NCBI GenBank assembly: GCA_963831155.1
Contig: CAWHOY010000006.1
Span: forward strand, 806,001-870,000
Origin: CAVRXQ01 sp963831155
GTDB taxonomy: Bacteria; Actinomycetota; Acidimicrobiia; Acidimicrobiales; Bog-793
DNA: 64,000 bases
Direction: 5' to 3'
The position numbers were made by a program, and so were the translations under genes. The stretch's first letter is position 1, and every line of letters begins with the position of its first letter. The notes below the pieces were generated by a model. The model saw only the letters and a list, made by a program, of their open reading frames with translations. It ran no database searches and was not told the DNA's origin. This document shows positions 24,224 through 32,967 of the stretch, piece after piece.

Positions 24224-25420
24224 GTGAGCACGCACACCTTCACGTCGGAGTCGGTGACCGAGGGCCACCCGGACAAGCTCGCCGACCAGATTTCCGACGC
24301 GGTGTTGGACGCGATCTTGGAACAGGACCGCAACGGGCGCGTCGCCTGCGAGACGCTGCTCACGACCGGTCTTGTCTGCGTCGCCGGGGAGATATCGACC
24401 ACCGGCTACGTCGAGATCCCGCGCATCGTGCGCGACACGGTGTGCGGCGTCGGCTACGACCGCGAGGAGTACGGCTTCGACGGCAACACGTGCGGCGTCA
24501 TCGTCGCGATCGGCGGTCAGTCTGACGACATCGCCGTCGGCGTCGAGACCTCGATCGAAGCCCGCGCCGGCGACACAGACGAGCTCTCGGCGCAGGGTGC
24601 GGGCGACCAGGGGATGATGTTCGGCTTCGCCTGCGACGAAACGCCGGACCTGATGCCGCTGCCGATCTGGTTCGCGCACCTGCTCGCCAGACGGCTCGCA
24701 GAGGTACGCAAGGGCGGTGTCGTTCCGTACCTCCGTCCCGACGGAAAGACGCAGGTTTCGATCCTCTATGACGACGGCCGCCCGGTCGCACTGAAGACGG
24801 TCCTCATCTCGACCCAGCACAAGCCCGGCATCGATGCCGCATCGTTGCTGCAACCGGATCTGGAGGATCACGTTCTCCGCCCATTGCTCACGCGGCTGCC
24901 GACGAGCTTGGACACGAACAACTGGAAGCTGCTCGTCAACCCGACTGGCGTCTTCGAGCTCGGCGGCCCAAGAGCCGATGCGGGGTTGACGGGGCGCAAG
25001 ATCATCGTCGACACCTACGGCGGCTCGGCGCATCACGGCGGCGGCGCCTTCTCCGGAAAAGACCCGTCAAAGGTCGATCGCTCGGCTGCTTACGCGGCGC
25101 GCTGGGTCGCGAAGCACATCGTCGCCGCCGGTGCGGCGCGCCGCTGCGAGATTCAGGTCGCCTACGCGATCGGAAGGGCGCGTCCGATCTCGATCTCGGT
25201 CGAGACCTTCGGGACCGAGGCCTGCGACCCCGAGCGCATCGAAAAGGTGGTCGCGGAGCTGTTCGACTTGCGCCCGGCGGCGATCATCGGCGAGCTGCAG
25301 CTCCGACGACCGATCTACCGACCCACCGCCGCCTACGGGCACTTCGGACGCAACGACAAAGACTTCACCTGGGAGGCGACCCCGAAGCTTGACGAGCTCC
25401 GCTCGGCGCTCGGGCTGTAA
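24224..25420 (+). CDS. metK: S-adenosylmethionine synthetase
   Basis: Makes AdoMet from methionine and ATP, 398 residues. Motifs: FTSESVTEGHPDKLADQISD at the N-terminus, GAGDQGMMFGFACDET (methionine loop) and GGSAHHGGGAFSGKDPSKVD (phosphate-binding, usually GGxxxHGGGAFSGKDPTKVD). GTG 24224 is the only start that leaves the family's usual N-terminus. It sits between coaBC and priA as in mycobacteria, and would also supply the radical SAM enzyme at the left edge and methyltransferases in general. Confidence 0.97.
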   Translation: MSTHTFTSESVTEGHPDKLADQISDAVLDAILEQDRNGRVACETLLTTGLVCVAGEISTTGYVEIPRIVRDTVCGVGYDREEYGFDGNTCGVIVAIGGQSDDIAVGVETSIEARAGDTDELSAQGAGDQGMMFGFACDETPDLMPLPIWFAHLLARRLAEVRKGGVVPYLRPDGKTQVSILYDDGRPVALKTVLISTQHKPGIDAASLLQPDLEDHVLRPLLTRLPTSLDTNNWKLLVNPTGVFELGGPRADAGLTGRKIIVDTYGGSAHHGGGAFSGKDPSKVDRSAAYAARWVAKHIVAAGAARRCEIQVAYAIGRARPISISVETFGTEACDPERIEKVVAELFDLRPAAIIGELQLRRPIYRPTAAYGHFGRNDKDFTWEATPKLDELRSALGL

Positions 25421-25426
25421 CCGGCC

Positions 25427-27235
25427 TTGAGCACGGGCGAGGACCGCTCGCCCCGCCGGATCGTGGCGGTTGTCCCCGATGTGACGGGGATCGATCGCAG
25501 TTTTTCGTATGCGGTGCCGGCTGCGCTGTCGCAAGCGATCAGCGTCGGATCGATCGTCTGGGTGCCGCTGCAGGGCCGCAAGGTGCGGGGCTGGGTCGTC
25601 CACGAAGGGGGAGACGACCAGGCGTCCGTGCGTGAGCTCGATGCCGTCGTCTCGCTCGGTCCGAGCCAGGACGTCGTCGAACTCTGCGAGCTCGGCGCCT
25701 GGCGCTACGCGGGGAGGCTCCGGCCTTTCTTGCTCGCCTCGTCACCGCCGAGGCTAGTGAATCGATTGGCGCCGAAAAGGCGCGGCGAAAGACCCTCGCT
25801 CGTCGACGAAGCGAACGGCGATGTCGTCTCGCTGGCGAAAGAGGCGCTCTCGCAAAAAGCCTCGGTGCTGCGGATCCCGCCATCTGGCCCGCGCCTCGAC
25901 GTCGTCGTCGCGGCGATCGAATTCGCCGCGCCACGCGACGTGCTCGCGCTCGTTCCTGAACTCCACGACGCCGACGTGCTGGCGCGTCGGTTGAAGCGAC
26001 TCGGACTCGACGTCGCCCGCTATCCGGACGCGTGGTCCCTCGCCGCGGCGGGTGGTCGCGTCGTCGTCGGGACGCGTAGCGCGGTGTACGCGTCGATGCC
26101 GGATCTCGGCGCCATCGTCGTCATCGACGCGCACTCCGAGTCGTATGCGGAACAACGCGCGCCGACGTGGGACGCGACAACGATCGCGCGCCTGCGCGCG
26201 CAGCGTTCCGGCGTGCCGTGCGTGCTCGTCAGTCCGTGTCCGCCCGTCACGCACCTCAAGGGGGCACGCGTCGTCGCTCCGCCGAGAAGCTCGGAACGCG
26301 CCGGTTGGGCGCGTGTCATCGTCTTCGACCGTCGCGAGGACGACCCGCGATCGGGATTGTTCTCGCCCAAGCTCGCTGAGACGATCCGCTCCGAGCGGCT
26401 GCGCGCTCCTGATCGGCCGTTCATCTGCCTCCTCAATCGCAAAGGTCGGGCGCGCCTTTTGGTGTGCACGCGTTGTGAGGAGATCGCCCGCTGTGAACGT
26501 TGCGGCGCCGCGGTCCACGAACGCCTCGACGAGACGACGCAGACTGGCGAGCTTTTCTGCGAGGTGTGTGGCCTGACGCGTCCCGTCATCTGTGCGCACT
26601 GCTCGTCGACCGTGCTGTCGCGACGCCGTCTCGGCACCGAACGTGTCGCCGAGGAGCTGGCCGCCCTGGTCGGCGAGCGGGTGGCCGAGGTCACGGGGGA
26701 TCGCCCAGAGGTCGACCTCGACGGGTCCGGCGTGATCGTCGGGACCGAAGCGGTTCTGCACCGCGTGCGGGTGGCATCGTCGGTCTGCTTCTTGGACTTC
26801 GACCAGGAACTCGTGGCGCCGCGCTTTCGTGCCTACGAAGAGGCGTTCGCTCTGTTGGCCCGGGCGAGTCGGCTCGTCGGCTGGCGCGGCACGGGTGAAA
26901 CAGACACCGGCTCGGTGTTCGTGCAGACGCGTCTTCCCGGACACGAGGTCCTCGTCGCGGCGCTGAACGGAGATCCGGCGGCGCTCGCGAAAAGTGAGAT
27001 GGCGCGCCGGGTGGCGCTCGGTCTTCCTCCGGCGCGCGCCCTCGCGACGGTCGAGGGCGACGACGAAGGCGCGATTCGGGAAAGCCTCGTCGAGCACGGG
27101 GTCGACGTCGGCGAGCTGCCCGATGGTCGCCTGCTCGCCCGCGCCGCCAGCTCGGCGGATCTCGCCGAGGCGCTCTCGCGGGCTGGACTGCCAAAAGAAG
27201 GCGTGCGGGTCGTCGTCGATCCCCTGCGGCTTTGA
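25427..27235 (+). CDS. priA: PriA-like primosomal protein without helicase motifs
   Basis: Replication-restart protein N' of the actinobacterial type, 602 residues, TTG start. The N-terminal 3' DNA-binding domain (VVPDVTGIDRSFSYAVP, VWVPLQGRKVRGWV) and the eight zinc cysteines (CTRCEEIARCERCG, then CEVCG and CAHC) are kept. Walker A (normally GVTGSGKTE) has become LRIPPSGPRLD and the DEAH box is replaced by VVIDAHSESY. It is therefore probably a DNA-binding scaffold, not an active helicase; such loss is known for mycobacterial and streptomycete PriA. Confidence 0.9.
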   Translation: MSTGEDRSPRRIVAVVPDVTGIDRSFSYAVPAALSQAISVGSIVWVPLQGRKVRGWVVHEGGDDQASVRELDAVVSLGPSQDVVELCELGAWRYAGRLRPFLLASSPPRLVNRLAPKRRGERPSLVDEANGDVVSLAKEALSQKASVLRIPPSGPRLDVVVAAIEFAAPRDVLALVPELHDADVLARRLKRLGLDVARYPDAWSLAAAGGRVVVGTRSAVYASMPDLGAIVVIDAHSESYAEQRAPTWDATTIARLRAQRSGVPCVLVSPCPPVTHLKGARVVAPPRSSERAGWARVIVFDRREDDPRSGLFSPKLAETIRSERLRAPDRPFICLLNRKGRARLLVCTRCEEIARCERCGAAVHERLDETTQTGELFCEVCGLTRPVICAHCSSTVLSRRRLGTERVAEELAALVGERVAEVTGDRPEVDLDGSGVIVGTEAVLHRVRVASSVCFLDFDQELVAPRFRAYEEAFALLARASRLVGWRGTGETDTGSVFVQTRLPGHEVLVAALNGDPAALAKSEMARRVALGLPPARALATVEGDDEGAIRESLVEHGVDVGELPDGRLLARAASSADLAEALSRAGLPKEGVRVVVDPLRL

Positions 27236-27915
27236 ACCCAAGGCGACCGGGACCGCAACGGCGGCCCTCGCCCGGTGTTCTTACCGCTGTGGCGACAGCT
27301 CCGACCGACGCCCTTTTGGACGACGCGCTCGTCGCGTCGATGATCTCCGACATCGATGCCGGCTTCGCGCGCCTCGTCGAGCACTACGCGCCGGTCGTGA
27401 TCTCGGTCGCCGGTCGGACCTCCGGTCGTGCCGAGGACGCTGAGGACCTCGCCGCCGAGACGTTCTTCCGCGCCTATCGCGCGCTGCGCTCCTACAGCGA
27501 GAAGCGCCTCTCGGAGCTGCGGGTGCGGCCCTGGCTCGTCACGATCACGCTCAACCTGGCCCGCAACTCGGCGCGCGATCGTTCGAGACGACCACGAGAG
27601 AGCACCATCAGCGAAGTAGGCGAGCCGCGTTCGTCGGCGCGCGAGCCGTCGGAGCTCGCGCTCGCCAGTTCCGAAAGAGACGACCTCGCCGAGCGGCTGT
27701 CGGCGTTGTCGGCGAACGAGCGCGCGGCGGTCGTTCTGCGTCATGTCGTCGAGATGCCGGTCGCAGAGATCGCCGAGGTGCTCGGCTGCAAGGAAGTGAC
27801 CGCCCGCTCGCACATCGCGCGCGGGCTCGCACATTTGCGAGCCTCGTACGACGACGAGCGGCCGGTCGTGAAACAAACCCGTCGCGCTCTCGCGGCTCGA
27901 GGAGGTGAACGATGA
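27232..27915 (+). CDS. ECF-type RNA polymerase sigma factor
   Basis: Sigma-70 family member with only regions 2 and 4, up to 227 residues. Region 2 is DIDAGFARLVEHYAPVVISVAGR then DAEDLAAETFFRAYRALRSY (split here as motif pieces); region 4 has the helix-turn-helix MPVAEIAEVLGCKEVTARSH. The TTG at 27232 gives a 4-nt TTGA overlap with priA; GTG 27289 is an alternative that drops 19 unconserved residues. Its 3' end overlaps the methyltransferase gene by 4 nt (ATGA), the position where an anti-sigma gene usually lies. Confidence 0.88.
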   Translation: MNPRRPGPQRRPSPGVLTAVATAPTDALLDDALVASMISDIDAGFARLVEHYAPVVISVAGRTSGRAEDAEDLAAETFFRAYRALRSYSEKRLSELRVRPWLVTITLNLARNSARDRSRRPRESTISEVGEPRSSAREPSELALASSERDDLAERLSALSANERAAVVLRHVVEMPVAEIAEVLGCKEVTARSHIARGLAHLRASYDDERPVVKQTRRALAARGGER

Positions 27916-28685
27916 GTCCTCATCATGAAGAGGCGCTCGAGGATCGTCTCGGCGCGCTGAAGCTGACGCCGTCGCGCGCCTTTTTCGAGCGCGTCGTCGC
28001 GCACTGGGCGATCGTTCCATCGCCGATCGGTGACGTGTTCGTCTCTTGGACGACAGAGGGGATCTGCGCTGTCGACTCGGCGCGTGCCGGGACCGACGCC
28101 GAAGGTTTTGTCGAGTCGGTGCGCGCCCGACTCGATCGGCCGTTGCTGCGAGCCGGGCAGGCGCCTTCCGGTGTCGCCGCCGCGGCAAAGAGCGGCAAGG
28201 CGACCCAGCTCCGCTTCGATCTACGCGGCCTGACGCCGTTCGAGGCCGACGTGCTGCAGGCGACGCGCCGCATCCCGCCCGGCGAGATCCGGCCGTACGC
28301 GTGGGTGGCCGCCGAGATCGGCCGGCCGAGGGCAGTGCGCGCCGTCGGGTCAGCGCTCGGTCGCAATCCGGTGCCGATCCTCATCCCTTGTCACCGCGTC
28401 ACGCGCTCGGACGGGGCGGTCGGCAACTACGGCGGCGGGCCCGACATGAAAGAAGAGCTCCTGCGACTCGAAAAGGTCAACCTCGACGAGGTGATCGAGC
28501 TCGCCCGCCACGACATCCACTTCGTCGGCAACACCTCGACGAAGTTCGTCTGCTTTCCTTCGTGTTCGGGGATCCGTCGTTCTAAGCGCGAGAACCGCGT
28601 CGGATTCCGGTCAGTCGGCGACGCCTTACAAGGGGGGTACCGACCGTGCGGCCTTTGCCGCCCGAGCCTGTCGCTTAGCGCCTAA
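27912..28685 (+). CDS. Ada-like methyltransferase with permuted domain order
   Basis: 257-residue DNA repair protein. Residues about 35-190 are an O6-methylguanine-DNA methyltransferase with the suicide Cys160 in ILIPCHRVTRSDG and the arginine-finger helix RAVGSALGRNP. Residues 203-251 are an Ada N-terminal-type zinc domain: Cys214-x3-Cys218-x27-Cys246-x2-Cys249 in FVGNTSTKFVCFPSC and GYRPCGLCRP, nearly the E. coli Ada spacing (x3, x26, x2). In E. coli Ada this domain is N-terminal, repairs methylphosphotriesters and turns on the adaptive response. No AraC helix-turn-helix is present. It is coupled to the ECF sigma gene by an ATGA overlap. Confidence 0.9.
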   Translation: MSPHHEEALEDRLGALKLTPSRAFFERVVAHWAIVPSPIGDVFVSWTTEGICAVDSARAGTDAEGFVESVRARLDRPLLRAGQAPSGVAAAAKSGKATQLRFDLRGLTPFEADVLQATRRIPPGEIRPYAWVAAEIGRPRAVRAVGSALGRNPVPILIPCHRVTRSDGAVGNYGGGPDMKEELLRLEKVNLDEVIELARHDIHFVGNTSTKFVCFPSCSGIRRSKRENRVGFRSVGDALQGGYRPCGLCRPSLSLSA

Positions 28686-28774
28686 AGGGCGGTTGTTCCC
28701 GAGGGGAGTACTTTGTCGGTTCGTCGTCCCGGTGTCGACCCCGCTGTTCGAGAATCCGATGCGACACTTTCGAG

Positions 28775-29659
28775 ATGCGCGTTCACTTGCTCGACGGCAC
28801 CTACGAGCTCTTCCGGCAGTTCTTCGGGCAACCCTCGAGGGCGGCGCTCGACGGCCACGAGATCGGTGCGGCGCGAGGTGTCGTCTTATCGGTCCTCGTC
28901 ATGTTGGAAAAGGGCGACACCTACCTCGGCGTCGCCACGGACCATGTCATCGAGTCGTTCCGCAATGATCTGTGGCCCGGGTACAAGACCGGGGAGGGCG
29001 TCGCAGTCGAACTGCGCTCGCAATTCGAGATCCTCGAGGACGCGCTCTCCGCCCTCGGCGTCACCGTATGGCCGATGGTCGAGCTCGAAGCAGACGACGC
29101 CTTGGCGTCGGCCGCTTCAGTCGCTGCGGGCGACTCGAAAGTCGAACAGGTCGTGATCTACACGCCTGACAAGGACCTCGCGCAGTGCGTCGAAGGTGAG
29201 CGCGTCGTGCAGCTCGATCGACGGACGAACACGCTGCGCGACGAGGCGGGCGTCTGGGCGAAGTTCGGCGTGGCGCCGCGCTCGATCCCCGATTGGCTGG
29301 CGCTCGTTGGGGATTCCGCGGACGGTTTCCCCGGTCTCAAGGGGTGGGGGCCGCGTGCCGCATCGGCCGTGCTCTCGCACTACGGCGCGCTGGGCAATGT
29401 GCCAGACGAGGTCGCCGACTGGGATCCGACGGTTCGAGGCGCGCTGCGCGGCGCGGAACGGCTCGCTGACACGCTTGCGGGTCAGCGTGAGCTGGCCGAG
29501 CTTTTTCGCAATCTCGCGACGCTGCGCGTCGACTCGACGCTGCTGGGCGAGGTCGAGGCACTGCGCTGGCGCGGCCCGACGAAGGAATTCGACGAAATCT
29601 CCCGGCGGTTTCGCGACCCTTCGCTGGCGGCGCGCGCCGGCGCGCTCGTGCCCGGCTGA
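28775..29659 (+). CDS. 5'-3' exonuclease (FEN/PolI-type)
   Basis: Stand-alone structure-specific nuclease of 294 residues. Metal-binding acidic groups are seen in MRVHLLDGTYELFRQFF, VELEADDALASAASV and IYTPDKDLAQCV; the helix-3-turn-helix DNA grip is LVGDSADGFPGLKGWGPRAA. Such proteins remove RNA primers and flaps, acting next to DNA polymerase I or in base excision repair. It follows the methyltransferase gene by 89 nt and faces the LigC operon, so a combined repair role is plausible. Confidence 0.9.
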   Translation: MRVHLLDGTYELFRQFFGQPSRAALDGHEIGAARGVVLSVLVMLEKGDTYLGVATDHVIESFRNDLWPGYKTGEGVAVELRSQFEILEDALSALGVTVWPMVELEADDALASAASVAAGDSKVEQVVIYTPDKDLAQCVEGERVVQLDRRTNTLRDEAGVWAKFGVAPRSIPDWLALVGDSADGFPGLKGWGPRAASAVLSHYGALGNVPDEVADWDPTVRGALRGAERLADTLAGQRELAELFRNLATLRVDSTLLGEVEALRWRGPTKEFDEISRRFRDPSLAARAGALVPG

Positions 29660-29672
29660 GAAGCGCTCAGCC
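29654..29672. terminator. Bidirectional hairpin between exonuclease and ligC
   Basis: GGCTGAG (29654-29660) and CTCAGCC (29666-29672) form a perfect 7-bp stem around AAGCG. The stop codons of both convergent genes (TGA 29657-29659 and, on the minus strand, TGA 29669-29667) lie within the stem. No T-run follows, as is common in high-GC Actinobacteria. Confidence 0.5.
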
Positions 29673-30728
29673 CGACGTGCCGAAGACCTCGCGAAGCTCG
29701 CTCGGGACCGGGGTGTCGAGCTGGTCGTAGGTGCACGAGGAGGCGACGCGGTCCGGGCGCCAGCGAGAAAAGGTCGTGGCGTGGCGGAACCGGTCGCCCT
29801 GCAGATGGTCGTAGGCGACCTCGGCGACGAGCTCGGTTCGAAGGGGTTCCCAGCTCAGGTCCTTGCCGGCGCTCCAACGGCTCTGGCCTCCAGGGATGCG
29901 CCCCCCCGCTGCCCCCTCGGCGAGCCAGACGTGATGCACGGCGGCGTTTTTGCGATAGGGCTCGAGCAGCTCGACGAAATCCTTCCTCCGAGCGGTGCTG
30001 AACCCGGAGGCAACCCCGACGTGGTGCAGAAATCCGCCGGCGTCGAACAGGCCAAGCAAAAGTGAGCCGACGCCGCCGCCGTCCTTGTGCCAGCGGAACC
30101 CGCCGACGACACAGTCCGCCATTCGCTCATGTTTCACCTTCTGCATCACGCGCTTGTCGGCTTCGTAAAGCAACGTCGCTGACTTCACGATCACCCCGTC
30201 GAGCCCTGCTCCCTCGAAGCGGGTGAACCAGTCGCGGGCGACTACCGGACTCGTCGTCACCGGTGTGAGATGGATCGGTGGTTGCGCGCCCGAAAGCGCC
30301 TTTTCAAGGGCGGCCCGCCGCGAGGCGTAGGGCTGGCCGCGCAGATCCTCGTCGTCGAGGGCGAGCACGTCGAAGGCGACGAAAGAGGCGGGTGTCGTCT
30401 CGGAAAGCAGCTTGATCCGCGACGCGGCGGGGTGGATCCGCTGCGAGAGCACGTCGAAGTCGAGGCCGGTCGGCCCGGCGATCACGACCTCGCCGTCGAG
30501 AACGCAGCGGTCGGGAACGTTCGCCCGCAGAGCTTCGACGAGCTCGGGGAAGTACCTGGTGAGCGGCTTCTCGTTGCGGCTCCCGAGGATGACGTCTTCG
30601 CCGTCGCGAAAGACGATGCACCGGAACCCGTCCCACTTCGGTTCGTAGAACAGGCCCTCTCCTTCGGGCAGGTCACGGGAGAGCTTGGACAGCATCGGTG
30701 CAACGGGCGGAACCACCGGGAGCACCAC
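29667..30728 (-). CDS. ligC: ATP-dependent DNA ligase, LigC type
   Basis: 353-residue DNA ligase with adenylation and OB domains only. The nucleotidyl-acceptor Lys31 is in FYEPKWDGFRCIVF; other motifs are LGSRNEKPLTRYFPE (motif III region), VLDGEVVI (motif IIIa), LDGVIVKS (motif IV) and VMQKVKHERMADCVVGGF (motif V). It matches mycobacterial LigC, which has been linked to base excision repair with Prim-PolC. It is third gene of a minus-strand operon after the PHP and Prim-PolC genes. No Ku gene is in the window. Confidence 0.93.
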   Translation of the reverse strand: MVLPVVPPVAPMLSKLSRDLPEGEGLFYEPKWDGFRCIVFRDGEDVILGSRNEKPLTRYFPELVEALRANVPDRCVLDGEVVIAGPTGLDFDVLSQRIHPAASRIKLLSETTPASFVAFDVLALDDEDLRGQPYASRRAALEKALSGAQPPIHLTPVTTSPVVARDWFTRFEGAGLDGVIVKSATLLYEADKRVMQKVKHERMADCVVGGFRWHKDGGGVGSLLLGLFDAGGFLHHVGVASGFSTARRKDFVELLEPYRKNAAVHHVWLAEGAAGGRIPGGQSRWSAGKDLSWEPLRTELVAEVAYDHLQGDRFRHATTFSRWRPDRVASSCTYDQLDTPVPSELREVFGTSG

Positions 30729-30767
30729 CGACTCATCGTAGGTCTGCGGCAGATGACGACTGGCTGG

Positions 30768-31781
30768 TCAAAAGGAGTGACTCGTCGTCCAGGCAAGGAA
30801 CTCGTCCATCGGCCGCGTGTTCAGGATCCGGTTCGCTGGGACTCCCGCTTCGGCCGCTTTCTCGCAGCCGTGCCACTGCCATTCCAGCTGTCCGGGTGCG
30901 TGGCCGTCGGTATCGATGACGAAGTCACAGCCGAGGGAAAGCGCCAGCTCGAGCAGCTCGCCGGGGGGGTCGAGCCGTTCGGGCCGCGAGTTGATCTCGA
31001 CGGCGGTGCCGGTCTCGGCGCACATCGTGAAGACCGCCTCGGCATCGAAGTGCGAGGGCGGTCGGCCGCGTTCGCTAAGGAGGCGACCGGTGCAGTGCCC
31101 GAGAACGTCGGTGTGCGGGTTCGCGACCGCAGCCAGCATGCGCTTGGTCATCGGCGCGCGCTCCATGCGCAGCTTGGAGTGGACGCTCGCCACGACGACG
31201 TCGAGTTCTCCGAGGAGATCTTCGTCTTGATCGAGCGACCCGTCGTCCAAGATGTCGACTTCGATGCCGGTGAGGATGCGGAACGGCGACAGCTCGACGT
31301 TCAGCTCGGAGATCACATCGAGCTGCTCGCGGAGCCGCTCGGCGCTCAAACCGTGGGCGACGGTCAGGCGCGGGCTGTGGTCGGTGAGCGTCCAGTAGCG
31401 GTGCCCGAGCTCCTTTGCGGTCTCGGCCATCTCGCGGATCGGGCTTCCCCCGTCGGACCAGTCCGAATGGCTGTGACAGTCACCTCGCAGGCGAGCACGC
31501 AATCTGGTGGCCGCGTCGCTGATGGCGGGCGGCGGGCGCGCTTCGAGCTGCGCGAGGTATTCGGGCGTGCTGCCGCCGATCGCTGAGGCGATGACCTTGG
31601 CACTCGTCGCGCCGACATGTTGAATCTCTGTCAGCTGTCGAAAAGAAAGCCTCTCGAGCTCGGCGAGTGGGATCGCTTCGATGGCAGCCGCAGCGTTGCG
31701 GAACGCGCGCACTTTGTAGGTCTCCGCGCCGTCGCGCTCCAGCAGATACGCGATGCGGCGCAGCGCAGCTCGCGGGTCCAT
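30768..31781 (-). CDS. PHP-domain phosphoesterase with PolX-like N-terminal domain
   Basis: 337-residue protein. Residues 1-85 resemble the helix-hairpin-helix N-terminus of bacterial DNA polymerase X (IAYLLERDGAETYKVRAFRN, then LTEIQHVGATSAKVIASAIG). Residues about 97-337 are a PHP metal-dependent phosphoesterase: GDCHSHSDWSDGG, LTDHSPRLTVAHGL, TGIEVDILDDGSLD, VVASVHSKL, and the C-terminal DTDGHAPGQLEW. The polymerase palm of PolX is missing. In PolX the PHP part is a 3'-5' exonuclease or 3'-phosphatase, so this is likely a DNA-end processing enzyme that works with the Prim-PolC and LigC encoded next to it. Confidence 0.88.
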   Translation of the reverse strand: MDPRAALRRIAYLLERDGAETYKVRAFRNAAAAIEAIPLAELERLSFRQLTEIQHVGATSAKVIASAIGGSTPEYLAQLEARPPPAISDAATRLRARLRGDCHSHSDWSDGGSPIREMAETAKELGHRYWTLTDHSPRLTVAHGLSAERLREQLDVISELNVELSPFRILTGIEVDILDDGSLDQDEDLLGELDVVVASVHSKLRMERAPMTKRMLAAVANPHTDVLGHCTGRLLSERGRPPSHFDAEAVFTMCAETGTAVEINSRPERLDPPGELLELALSLGCDFVIDTDGHAPGQLEWQWHGCEKAAEAGVPANRILNTRPMDEFLAWTTSHSF

Positions 31782-31784
31782 GTC

Positions 31785-32795
31785 TCAGGCGCGTCGCGCC
31801 CTGCTCGGCGCGACGCGCGCCGGCTCGTCAGGTTGCTTGGGATACTGCGGCGGCCAGGGCGCGTCGTGCAACCCGCTCGCCTTGTCCCGAGCGGCGAGGT
31901 CCAGCAGCGGTTGCAGGGACTGCGGCTGATCGGCGATCTGCGACCAAGGGTCTCCCCGCCGGGCGAGGAGTTCGGGCACCGTCCGGATCGTCAACTCGTC
32001 CGGCTCGACGTCGCCTATCTCGTCCCAGAAAAGTGGCGTCGAGACCTGACCGCCGACGCGCGGGCGGGCAAACCAGGCGCCGAAGACCGTCTTGTGGGGC
32101 GCGTTCTGGTTGAAATCGACAAAGACCCGTTGTCCGCGCTCCTCTTTCCACCAGTTGGCCGTGATCTCGTCTGGATAACGACGCTCGAGCTCGCGGGCGA
32201 GCGCCACCGCAGCGGCCCGAACCTCGTAGCTGTCCCAGCGTTCCTCGAGACGGACATAGACGTGGAGCCCGCGGCTTCCCGTCGTCTTCGGATATCCGGC
32301 GAGGCCGAGCTCATCGAGCAGCTCGCGTACGCGACGGGCGGCGACGCGGACGTCGTCAAACGAGACGCCGGGCTGAGGGTCGAGATCGATGCGGAGCTCG
32401 TCGGAGTGTTCCGGGTCGACGGCTCGATACGGCCAGAGGTGCAGACCGAGGCAGCCGAGGTTCACGGCCCAAACTACGTGCGCGATGTCCGCGACGACGA
32501 GCGCGTTCGACATCGTGCCATTCGGGGTGTTCACGACGGTGGTTTCAAGCCACTCCGGAGCATGAGAGGGGACCCGCTTTTGGAAAAAGGACTTCCCGCC
32601 GGCGCCGTCGGGGAAGCGCTCGAGCAGGGCCGGGCGGCCTCGAGCGGTGTTCAACAACGCCGTCGCGACCTCGAGGTAGTACAAGACGAGCTCGAATTTC
32701 GTGGCGCCGAATGCGGGGAAATAGACCTTGTCCGGGCTCGAGATCTCGATCGCGCGACCTGCTGCTTCGACGACGCGGGCGTTGGCTGCGGACAC
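31785..32795 (-). CDS. Prim-PolC-type DNA repair polymerase (LigD PolDom family)
   Basis: 336-residue archaeo-eukaryotic primase-polymerase of the LigD polymerase-domain family, here as a separate protein. Catalytic Asp137 and Asp139 are in LRIDLDPQPGVSF; the nucleotide-binding loop is KTTGSRGLHVYV (170-181); the third acid is in QRVFVDFNQN. It fills short gaps with ribo- or deoxyribonucleotides. In mycobacteria the LigC-associated homologue works in base excision repair. It is first gene of the operon, with 3 nt to the PHP gene, and is divergent from rpsO. Confidence 0.92.
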   Translation of the reverse strand: MSAANARVVEAAGRAIEISSPDKVYFPAFGATKFELVLYYLEVATALLNTARGRPALLERFPDGAGGKSFFQKRVPSHAPEWLETTVVNTPNGTMSNALVVADIAHVVWAVNLGCLGLHLWPYRAVDPEHSDELRIDLDPQPGVSFDDVRVAARRVRELLDELGLAGYPKTTGSRGLHVYVRLEERWDSYEVRAAAVALARELERRYPDEITANWWKEERGQRVFVDFNQNAPHKTVFGAWFARPRVGGQVSTPLFWDEIGDVEPDELTIRTVPELLARRGDPWSQIADQPQSLQPLLDLAARDKASGLHDAPWPPQYPKQPDEPARVAPSRARRA

Positions 32796-32967
32796 TCAAC
32801 CAACGATAGGTGGTGGGTCGAAGGAGACCCCGGGCCGGTGGAGCGGGCGATTTCGCCTGCTAGCCTGCGTTTGTCGGAATTCGCCGGCAGTGGCGCGCGG
32901 CCGTGATTCGGTTAGATCCCAAAGCCGCAGGCGCCGAGGACGAGAGCTTTCGAGGATTCGCACAATC

